Shown: one piece after another, positions 1 through 5,004 of the stretch
Numbering within the stretch: position 1 is the stretch's first letter
Layout of the letters: each line of letters opens with the position of its first letter
Source of the DNA: Planctomycetota bacterium
GTDB lineage: Bacteria; Planctomycetota; MHYJ01; JACPRB01
Reading direction: 5' to 3'
Assembly (NCBI GenBank): GCA_016200125.1
Contig: JACQFK010000430.1
Location: 1 to 5,004, forward strand
DNA: 5,004 bases
Program-made: the position numbers and the translations under genes
Notes under the pieces: generated by a model
Told to the model about the DNA's origin: nothing
Databases searched by the model: none
The model's input: only the letters and a program-made list of their open reading frames with translations

Positions 1-1679
1 AGAAGGGCTACTACAAGGCGGAGGCGACCTACCTGGGGATGAAGCTGGCCTACGACGAGCTGCCCTTCGAATGGGTCAAAGGGCGCTACTACCAGGTGGA
101 GCGCCTCTATTCGTCGGGGCCGCTGGAGCGCTTCGTCGGCGGGATGAGGTTCGCGCCGTGGGACGGCGGGACGGCGCTCGAGGTCTTCGCCGACCTCACC
201 CCGCGCAACTTCCTGGGCACCTTCCTCGCGAAGAAGGTCGCCCCGAAGAAGGCGACGAAGGAGCTGCTGGAGCTGGCCCGGGCCTTCGAGCGCCACCTGG
301 CGGAGAGCGGTCCGGCTCCCGCCCTTCCGGAAAGCCGCGACCTCCACCCCGACGTCCTCGATGCCCGTCTCGCCTCGCTCAAAGACCTGCCCGCGGTCCA
401 GAAGCTCCGCGTCCACCTGCTCGCGGCGCCGGACCTCGAGGTGGTGCGGATGCGGCCCTTCGAGACGGCCGACCGCTGGAGCGAGGACCGGACCGCCGTC
501 CTGCGGCTCTTCCTGCACGCCGCGCGGGTCGGCGTGCTCGACCTCAACTGGACCGTGCTCTGTCCGAGCTGCCGGGTCGCGGTCCGCCAGACGCTGACGC
601 TCTCGCAGCTGAAGTCCAAGGCGCACTGCGAGACCTGCCTGGTCGAGTTCGGCGCCGACCTGGCGAAGTCGGTCGAGGCGCGGTTCACGGTGAATCCCGC
701 GGTGCGTCCCGCGCGCCGCGAGGTCTACTGCATCGGCGGCCCGAGCAACATGCCCCAGATTCTCGCGCAGCTGCGGGTGCGGCCCGGGGAGCTGAGGCGA
801 GAGGCCTTCCCGGTGCCGGGGGGCGGGCTCCGGGTCCGCTGCTACCAGGCGCCGGGGATTCTGCCGCTTACGGGGATGCGGGTGCGCGTGGAGGCCTCCG
901 GCCTCTCGCTGGAGCCCGGCACGCCCGGGGTCCTCGAGGTGGAGAACAAGCTGCCGGTGGAGGCGCTCACGGTGGTGGAGCGGGAGACCTGGAAGGAGAG
1001 CGCGGCGACGGCCGCGATGGTGACCTCGCTCCAGGACTTCCGGGACCTCTTCCCGGGCGAGGCGGTCGCGCCCGGCGAGGAGCTGGGGATCGAGTCACTG
1101 GCTATCCTGTTCACGGACCTGAAGGGGTCGACGGAGCTCTACCAGAAACTCGGCGACTCGAAGGCCTTCGCGTTCGTCCAGAACCACTTCCGCTACCTGG
1201 TGGAGGCGGTGTCGCTGCACCGGGGCGGCGTGGTGAAGACGATGGGGGACGCGGTGATGGCGACCTTCGCGAGCGGCCGGGACGCGCTGGAGGCGGCGGT
1301 GGAGATGCAGCGCGACTGGGCGGGCTTCCGCAGCGACCGCTTCAACACGGTGGGGCGGCAGGCGCTGGGAGTGGCCCACCGGAGCCGCAGCGATTTCGAG
1401 GAGGTCACGCTCAAGATCGGCATCCACCAGGGGCCGGCGATCGCGATCAACAACGCCGGGAAGCTCGACTACTTTGGGACGATGGTGAACAAGGCGGCGC
1501 GGGTGCAGGCGCAGTCGGCAGGGGACGACGTGGTGTTCAGCCTGTCGGTGGCGGAGGACCCCGACGTGCGCCGCTACCTGGCCTCGACGGGGCTGAAGGA
1601 GGAGGTCGTCTCCGTTCCCCTGAAGGGGCTGGAGGGGGACCACATCCTTCACCGGATTCGTCCCCAGGGGGTTCGATAG
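1..1679 (+). CDS. Class III adenylate cyclase with DUF5939-type N-terminus and zinc ribbon (5' partial)
   Basis: The product should convert ATP to cAMP in the cytoplasm. The frame is open from the window edge (first full codon at 3), and the 12 codons before ATG 39 read smoothly into the domain, so the true start is upstream; residues here are numbered from that ATG. Residues 1-90 look like the SRPBCC-like start of DUF5939 cyclases (PFEWVKGRYY, GPLERF). A zinc ribbon follows with C175/C178 and C197/C200, then IGGPSNMPQI (232-241), typical of the family. The cyclase domain spans about 352-540. All catalytic residues are visible: metal-binding D360 (FTDLKGST) and D404 (MGDAVMATF), adenine-selecting K400 and D477 (LDYFG), and transition-state N484 and R488 (MVNKAARVQ). 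The K/D pair predicts ATP rather than GTP as substrate. There is no membrane segment in the visible part. Third positions are nearly all G/C. The neighbour downstream is 103 bases away, so co-transcription is possible but not shown. Confidence 0.93.
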   Translation, partial: KGYYKAEATYLGMKLAYDELPFEWVKGRYYQVERLYSSGPLERFVGGMRFAPWDGGTALEVFADLTPRNFLGTFLAKKVAPKKATKELLELARAFERHLAESGPAPALPESRDLHPDVLDARLASLKDLPAVQKLRVHLLAAPDLEVVRMRPFETADRWSEDRTAVLRLFLHAARVGVLDLNWTVLCPSCRVAVRQTLTLSQLKSKAHCETCLVEFGADLAKSVEARFTVNPAVRPARREVYCIGGPSNMPQILAQLRVRPGELRREAFPVPGGGLRVRCYQAPGILPLTGMRVRVEASGLSLEPGTPGVLEVENKLPVEALTVVERETWKESAATAAMVTSLQDFRDLFPGEAVAPGEELGIESLAILFTDLKGSTELYQKLGDSKAFAFVQNHFRYLVEAVSLHRGGVVKTMGDAVMATFASGRDALEAAVEMQRDWAGFRSDRFNTVGRQALGVAHRSRSDFEEVTLKIGIHQGPAIAINNAGKLDYFGTMVNKAARVQAQSAGDDVVFSLSVAEDPDVRRYLASTGLKEEVVSVPLKGLEGDHILHRIRPQGVR

Positions 1680-1706
1680 GAATAGGACCCGGGGGGAGGG
1701 CGGAGT

Positions 1707-1716
1707 CAAAATTTTG
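1707..1716. promoter_or_regulatory. AT-rich perfect palindrome CAAAATTTTG in the cyclase-TPR gene spacer
   Basis: This 10-base perfect palindrome stands out in a very GC-rich 103-base spacer. It lies 27 bases after the cyclase stop and 66 bases before the next start. It could be an operator or simply an AT-rich upstream promoter element. No second copy was seen in the window. A regulatory role is inference. Confidence 0.25.
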
Positions 1717-1748
1717 GCCCGGCCGAAACGCCCGGCGCTTGCGCGCGA

Positions 1749-1754
1749 TAAGAT
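1749..1754 (+). promoter_or_regulatory. Possible -10 element (TAAGAT) upstream of the TPR/AAA gene
   Basis: TAAGAT matches the sigma-70 -10 consensus at four of six positions and lies 28 bases before the start codon. No good -35 hexamer sits 15-19 bases upstream. TTGCGC at 1739 is too close to pair with it, but could pair at 17 bases with the weaker TAGTTT at 1762. I checked for a sigma-54 GG-N10-GC promoter around the TTGCG and found none. Confidence 0.2.
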
Positions 1755-1782
1755 ATTCAGGTAGTTTTGACCTCTGGTAGGG

Positions 1783-3759
1783 ATGAAGGTTTCAGACTCC
1801 GTCCTCCAGGCGGTTCCGGCCCCTGCGCCGGCGGCCGTCCCGGAGGTTCTGGTTCCCAAGCGCGCGAAGGTCGCCGACCTCCGGCGGATGAGGGATCGTC
1901 TGTTCCGCGACGGGCGTCACGACCTGGCGCTGCAGGCGGCGGCGGAAGTGGCGGCGCGCGACCCGGGCCGCGAGAGCTTCCTGCGCCACGGGATGATGCT
2001 GCAGCAGGTGGGCCGCTACCGCGAGGCGCTCGGAGTGCTGCGGGACGCCCTGCGCTTCGAGACGGGGCCGAAGTACCTGGTGCCCGACATCCATCTGCAT
2101 CTCGCCTACACGTGGTTCCTGCTGGGGAAGCGCAAGCGGATGAGCGAGTCGCTCAAGCGCGCCTACGCGCTGCGCCTCAAGCCCCGGACGGCCTTCAACT
2201 TCCACCAGACCTACGGCAACTTCCTGCTCTCCAAGAACGACTACCGCGGCGCCCTGCTGGAGTTCCGCCAGGCCGAGAAATCGGGCCGCAACGTCCTGGG
2301 CCGCGGGCGGGCGGCGATGAACCAGGCGATCGTGCTGATCCGCCAGTGGGATTTCGCGGCCGCCTCGTGCCCCGCCGACCGTGCGCTCCGGATGCTCAAG
2401 CGGGCCGGCCACGCGGCGGAGCTCGCGATCGCCCGCTCGGTCCGGGGGAGCATCTACGATGAACTGGGACAGCATCGCAGAGCATTCTCCATGATGATGC
2501 ATGCCTACTGGACTTATCGCCGGCTTGGAAAGGTGGATCGTCAGGCTGAGGCATTGGCCTTTGCCGGCTATATCGCAAACTCGCTCCGGCTATGGTCGAA
2601 ATCCCTCCCCATACTTGACCGGGCGATCAGCCTTGCCTCGACTACTGGTCAGCAGTCGGTGCTCTGCTGCGCCTACGCCAATCGTGCGATCGCCTTGGCC
2701 TTCCATGAGGATTTGGATCGGGCTTCCGCCAGCCTCGCCCAAGCCCAGCGTCTGAATCGGGGCAGGCGCGATTGGATCGCGACGCTTCATATCTGCCGCG
2801 CGCAGGCGCGAATTTCAGGACTCATGGGAAAGTGGAATGAGGTCGTCCGTGTCTCAAGGCGGGCGGAACGACTGGCCACGAAGGTCGGGGACGCGCTGCG
2901 CGTCGTGGAATTCCGGAGAACGCGCGCCGAGGCGGAAGCACGCCTGGGCCGTCGGAAGGCTTCGTCCTACGCGCACACGTCGGCGGATCGGATCGAGTCG
3001 TTGCTCCAGCCTTCCAGGGAAACCTCCTCCGAGCAGTTCGCGTCCAGACTGGCGCTCTCCGAAATGCCGATTCTGATCTTCGGCAAGGAAGGCGCGAATC
3101 TGCTGCAGCTCGCCCGCCGGATCCATGAATCCAGCAGTCGCGCCAAAGGTCCCTGCGTCGTAGTTCCCTGCGAGCACCTGAAGTTCCCGGCCAGCGACCT
3201 CTACGGTCATGCAGAGGGTGCTTGGTCCGGAGCGACCCGGACCTCGAAAGGGTACGTCAGCGGCGCTCAAGGCGGTACGCTCATTCTGGATCGGGTCGAT
3301 CAGCTGGCTGCGGAAGATCAGCCGGTCCTGCTCGCCTTGTTTGACCGGAAGGCTCGCGCCGTTGGCGACGTTGAAGATCAGAAACTTGATCTTAGGGTCG
3401 TGGCGACCGCTACGAATCTGGACCGGCTGTCTCGGGAGCTTCGACTGCGCCTTGAGGGTGCCGTGATTGAGGTGCCTTCTCTGGAGGATCGGAAGTCCGA
3501 TATTCCGCACCTCGTCACGGAAGCTCTTGGCGGGCGCCGCAAGATCGCTCCCGATGCCTTGGCCGAACTGGCCCGTCATTCCTGGCATGGTGACCTCGCG
3601 GAACTCTGTGCCGTCGTTGAACGGCTGGTGGCGTTCTCGAATCACCGGATCGGCAGGAAGCTGGTCCGCAAGATCCTCATGACGCCCAAAGCGCGTCGAG
3701 TTGCGGATCGTGTCCACATTTCACGCGCATCGAGCTTGCAGCCTGCATTGACCCGTTAG
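1783..3759 (+). CDS. TPR-repeat protein with C-terminal degenerate sigma-54-activator AAA+ domain
   Basis: This is a 658-residue cytoplasmic protein with no signal peptide or membrane span. Residues about 31-400 form helical pairs of TPR character (for example GRYREALGVLRDAL, YDELGQHRRAF, GKWNEVVRVSRRAERL), a protein-binding superhelix. Residues about 424-620 align by eye with the sigma-54 interaction domain: SRAKGP, DLYGHAEGAWSGA, GGTLILD, VVATATN, PSLEDRKSDIPHL, WHGDLAEL. The working residues are gone: the Walker A region reads GKEGANLL (434-441) without the GxxGxGK lysine; Walker B is LDRV, so the catalytic Glu is R504; FREDLYYRL with the arginine finger is reduced to RLRLE; the sensor II Arg is A606. 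The GAFTGA loop survives as GAWSGA (479-484). No receiver or C-terminal Fis-type HTH is present; a basic tail of about 38 residues ends the protein. It is probably a binding or scaffold protein. ATG 1783 is the only start before residue 36, although GGTAGGG abuts it without the usual gap. Codon use changes sharply at residue 227. Confidence 0.88.
   Translation: MKVSDSVLQAVPAPAPAAVPEVLVPKRAKVADLRRMRDRLFRDGRHDLALQAAAEVAARDPGRESFLRHGMMLQQVGRYREALGVLRDALRFETGPKYLVPDIHLHLAYTWFLLGKRKRMSESLKRAYALRLKPRTAFNFHQTYGNFLLSKNDYRGALLEFRQAEKSGRNVLGRGRAAMNQAIVLIRQWDFAAASCPADRALRMLKRAGHAAELAIARSVRGSIYDELGQHRRAFSMMMHAYWTYRRLGKVDRQAEALAFAGYIANSLRLWSKSLPILDRAISLASTTGQQSVLCCAYANRAIALAFHEDLDRASASLAQAQRLNRGRRDWIATLHICRAQARISGLMGKWNEVVRVSRRAERLATKVGDALRVVEFRRTRAEAEARLGRRKASSYAHTSADRIESLLQPSRETSSEQFASRLALSEMPILIFGKEGANLLQLARRIHESSSRAKGPCVVVPCEHLKFPASDLYGHAEGAWSGATRTSKGYVSGAQGGTLILDRVDQLAAEDQPVLLALFDRKARAVGDVEDQKLDLRVVATATNLDRLSRELRLRLEGAVIEVPSLEDRKSDIPHLVTEALGGRRKIAPDALAELARHSWHGDLAELCAVVERLVAFSNHRIGRKLVRKILMTPKARRVADRVHISRASSLQPALTR
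3665..3716 (+). repeat. Diverged direct repeat, copy A (inside 3' end of TPR/AAA gene)
   Basis: This segment aligns without gaps to 4953-5004, at a constant offset of 1288 bases. By hand count 35 of 52 bases match, rising to 30 of 40 from 3677 onward, with an exact 11-base core TCATGACGCCC. Thirteen of the 17 mismatches are transitions, as expected for a decayed duplicate rather than a chance match. Copy A lies in the coding sequence for the basic tail after the AAA-like domain. Confidence 0.4.
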
Positions 3760-3784
3760 GCTGCGCCCAAAACTTTCCCAAGAG

Positions 3785-3810
3785 TGCCGCCAGCCCATCC
3801 TTTGGCGGCA
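3785..3810. terminator. Hairpin after TPR/AAA gene, possible terminator
   Basis: TGCCGCCA (3785-3792) and TGGCGGCA (3803-3810) form a perfect 8-base-pair stem around a 10-base loop, 25 bases after the stop codon. On the + strand the stem is followed by A residues, not a U tract, so it is not a classical intrinsic terminator. It could stabilise the 3' end of the mRNA or help termination. Its position between a cytoplasmic-protein gene and a gene with its own apparent promoter suits a transcription-unit boundary. Confidence 0.4.
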
Positions 3811-3840
3811 AAATCCCGGCCCCTTCATCTTGCAGGCATT

Positions 3841-3880
3841 CCCCTAGGGGCTAAAGTTTCGGACCCTGAATTGCAGATGT
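3841..3880 (+). promoter_or_regulatory. Sigma-28-like promoter next to CCCCTAGGGG palindrome
   Basis: TAAAGTTT at 3852-3859 is an exact match to the -35 consensus of FliA/sigma-28 promoters (TAAAGTTT-N11-GCCGATAA). GCAGATGT at 3873-3880 matches the -10 at five of eight bases, but the spacer is 13 rather than 11. One base upstream of the -35 lies the perfect palindrome CCCCTAGGGG (3841-3850), placed where a dimeric regulator could act. The start of transcription would be near 3887, giving a leader of about 60 bases before the secreted-protein gene. The odd spacing and imperfect -10 keep confidence modest. Confidence 0.35.
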
Positions 3881-3893
3881 CTTCTCTCATCGG

Positions 3894-3940
3894 GACGGCG
3901 ACTGTCCGTCGACCCGGTGGATCTCGATCCACGAGAGGAG
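3894..3940 (+). promoter_or_regulatory. Structured leader with two hairpins and strong Shine-Dalgarno site
   Basis: Two short inverted repeats sit in the leader of the secreted-protein gene: GACGG (3894-3898) with CCGTC (3906-3910), and GTGGAT (3917-3922) with ATCCAC (3927-3932) around a CTCG tetraloop. The second stem ends directly before GAGAGGAG (3933-3940), whose AGGAG lies 7 bases from ATG 3948, an ideal spacing. The site fixes the start codon. The stems do not cover the Shine-Dalgarno sequence, so they may protect the mRNA 5' end rather than block translation. Confidence 0.4.
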
Positions 3941-3947
3941 ACATTCC

Positions 3948-4415
3948 ATGCGGCGGATTGCAATCGGAGCGGTGACGGGCATAGCGGTATGGTTGGGGAG
4001 CAGCATGATGGCGCATGCGCAGGGGCCTGCCATCACGACCACCGGTCCGAGCAAAGTGGTGGCCGGCTCCACGTCGGCGCACTACACGGCGACCATCTAC
4101 ATGCCGGTTCCTTCGGGCTACCGGGTCCGGCTTTGGGTCTTCAATGGCGCCAACCAGATCCACTACAGCGAGACCATCATGTCGAATCCGGGCGTGCCCA
4201 CCAGCCCTTTTGCCAAGGATGCCGGTTTCACGGCTGCTCCGAACACGGGAGACGTGCTCAAGTTCCAGGCCAAACTGAAGGTCGGCACCCTGTGGTATGA
4301 CGCCGCGGACTGGTTCGTGACGGTCACCGCCACGCGCCCCACGAAGCCCAGTGGCGTCCAGGCGACTTCGACTCTGGCGCTCCAGAGCGTCGACCGTGAC
4401 CGGAGGCGCGAATAG
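3948..4415 (+). CDS. Secreted or periplasmic protein of unknown function
   Basis: I do not recognise the family of this 155-residue protein. It starts with a clear Sec signal peptide: MRR, a hydrophobic stretch to about residue 21, and a likely cut after AHA at 24/25, leaving a mature chain of about 131 residues. The mature part has no cysteine and alternates polar and hydrophobic residues in the manner of a beta-sandwich (SAHYTATIYMPV, YRVRLWVFNG, DWFVTVTATRP), rich in Thr, Ala and aromatic residues. It ends in a charged tail (DRDRRRE). An Ig-like or surface-appendage subunit would fit, but this is a guess from pattern only. AGGAG 7 bases before the ATG supports the start. The next gene overlaps it by one base, so the two are probably made together. 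Codon use is fairly GC-rich, above the second half of the upstream gene. Confidence 0.8.
   Translation: MRRIAIGAVTGIAVWLGSSMMAHAQGPAITTTGPSKVVAGSTSAHYTATIYMPVPSGYRVRLWVFNGANQIHYSETIMSNPGVPTSPFAKDAGFTAAPNTGDVLKFQAKLKVGTLWYDAADWFVTVTATRPTKPSGVQATSTLALQSVDRDRRRE
4402..4406 (+). promoter_or_regulatory. Shine-Dalgarno site deciding a GTG start
   Basis: GGAGG lies 8 bases before GTG 4415, inside the last codons of the preceding gene. It selects the GTG whose first base is also the last base of the upstream TAG stop (TAGTG). This arrangement is typical of translational coupling. Confidence 0.7.
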
Positions 4416-4951
4416 TGAAGGTCGCGATCCCCCTGGGGTTGCTCCTTCTGGTCGGAGTCGCCGCCGCCCTCCACCGCTCTTCCTCGCCGCGGGCGGCCGG
4501 GGAGCGGTCCGGGGCCCCGCGGCAGGAGCCAGCGGCCGTGGTATTGACGGCTGCTGAGCGGGCTCCCGTCTTGAAGGGGACCGCCGCGGCTCCCCAGACG
4601 GAACCCGTCCCGGTGGGCCGGCCGGACCTGCCGTCCTGCTGGCGCAAGATGGGCGCCCAGCTCGACCGGGAGCTGTCCCTGACGCAGGTCCAGAGGACCG
4701 CCGTAGAGCAGCTTCTGAAGGACCGGGAGGACGAGATCAAGGCCTGCCACGAGGAGATGCTGCGGGCCGGAATCGTCGACCTCCGCCGCTACGACTGGCA
4801 GGTCGGGCTGATGAAGGAAAGCTGGTATCGAAAGTTCGACGCCCTCCTGGATCGGATCCAGCACGAACAGTTCGCGAAGCTGGTTCAGGAGGGATTCTTC
4901 AACGAGGGGCTGGCCTTCACGGTGGAGCCCGGAATGACGGTGCTGGATTGA
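4415..4951 (+). CDS. Exported helical protein with LTxxQ motif, possibly Spy/CpxP-like
   Basis: This 178-residue protein starts at a GTG with GGAGG 8 bases upstream. Residues 3-19 (VAIPLGLLLLVGVAAAL) form a signal peptide or single N-terminal anchor. A Pro/Ala/Arg-rich linker follows to about residue 72. Residues 73-165 look all-helical and charged, containing LDRELSLTQVQ (83-93), which resembles the LTxxQ repeats of Spy/CpxP/ZraP periplasmic chaperones and stress sensors, though only one such motif is obvious. C75 and C111 could form a disulfide outside the cytoplasm. The end, EGLAFTVEPGMTVLD, does not resemble anything I know. The gene is coupled to the secreted-protein gene before it, so the two products may act together in the envelope. 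Family assignment is tentative; that the protein is real and exported is much more secure. Confidence 0.8.
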   Translation: MKVAIPLGLLLLVGVAAALHRSSSPRAAGERSGAPRQEPAAVVLTAAERAPVLKGTAAAPQTEPVPVGRPDLPSCWRKMGAQLDRELSLTQVQRTAVEQLLKDREDEIKACHEEMLRAGIVDLRRYDWQVGLMKESWYRKFDALLDRIQHEQFAKLVQEGFFNEGLAFTVEPGMTVLD

Positions 4952-4952
4952 C

Positions 4953-5004
4953 TCCGTGGAAGTTTCATGACGCCCGAATCGTGTTGAGTTGAAGCTTATG
5001 TCTA
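4953..5004 (+). repeat. Diverged direct repeat, copy B (window end, after last gene)
   Basis: This copy begins one base after the last stop codon and runs to the window edge, so its full length is unknown. It matches 3665-3716. Read in the frame used by the TPR/AAA gene it meets TGA at 4985, so it does not encode the same tail. Nothing else is evident in these final bases; an ATG at 4998 lacks a good ribosome-binding site and cannot be judged. Confidence 0.4.

Noticed and set aside
1716..1745. Possible sigma-54 promoter (TTGCG at 1739) before the TPR/AAA gene
   Set aside because: The required GG twelve bases upstream of the GC is absent; positions 1729-1730 are CG.
71..1780. 569-codon open frame on the + strand overlapping the cyclase gene
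   Set aside because: It is rich in Gly, Arg, Ala and Pro with no domain, and lies out of frame with a complete cyclase that has all catalytic residues. It is an artefact of high GC.
1095..1859. Long open frame on the - strand across the cyclase domain
   Set aside because: It is antisense to conserved cyclase motifs, has low-complexity composition and no recognisable domain or ribosome-binding site.
2854..3717. 287-codon open frame on the - strand opposite the AAA-like domain
   Set aside because: The + strand here reads a clear sigma-54-activator fold. The opposite frame has no domain of its own. Its NSTRFGRHE start is also found on the - strand near the window end, but the DNA repeat explains that.
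3917..4300. 127-codon + strand frame overlapping the secreted-protein gene
   Set aside because: It has a His/Gly-rich product, no signal peptide, and lies out of frame with the gene that has the strong Shine-Dalgarno site and signal peptide.
4967..4987. Tiny frame MTPESC after the last gene
   Set aside because: It has six codons and no ribosome-binding site; it is part of the repeat copy rather than a gene.
4163..5003. Open frame on the - strand opposite the two exported-protein genes, open to the window edge
   Set aside because: The + strand genes have signal peptides, good ribosome-binding sites and a coupled overlap. The antisense product is Pro/Arg/Gly-rich without motifs.

Overview
The window is high-GC bacterial DNA with all four supported genes on the + strand. 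Coding positions in the first 2.4 kb end almost always in G or C. The families seen are a DUF5939-type zinc-ribbon adenylate cyclase, a TPR protein fused to a sigma-54-activator-like AAA+ domain, and a Spy/CpxP-like exported protein. They fit a signalling-rich Gram-negative such as Acidobacteriota or Myxococcota; this placement is inference from protein style, with no marker gene in view.

Layout. Positions 1-1679 hold the 3' part of a class III adenylate cyclase whose start lies before the window. Positions 1680-1782 are a short spacer with a perfect AT-rich palindrome. Positions 1783-3759 encode a 658-residue protein: a long TPR-like helical half, then a sigma-54-activator AAA+ fold that has lost its ATP-binding and hydrolysis residues. 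Positions 3760-3947 are a regulatory gap with a hairpin, a CCCCTAGGGG palindrome next to a sigma-28-like -35 box, two leader hairpins and a strong Shine-Dalgarno sequence. Positions 3948-4415 and 4415-4951 encode two exported proteins, overlapping by one base and probably translationally coupled. The last 53 bases show no gene, but resemble the 3' end of the TPR/AAA gene.

How the parts may work together. The cyclase would make cAMP. The TPR/pseudo-AAA protein looks like a cytoplasmic scaffold or a regulator of sigma-54 or its activators rather than a working activator. The last two genes form a small envelope module that appears to have its own promoter. Nothing in the sequence directly ties the cyclase to the others.

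The most unusual points are: (1) an inactivated sigma-54-activator module on a TPR protein; (2) an abrupt fall in third-position GC inside that gene, at about 2460, from about 93% to about 69% by hand count; (3) a diverged direct repeat linking the 3' end of that gene to the end of the window. I did not find a recognisable defence system, CRISPR array, RNA gene or insertion sequence.
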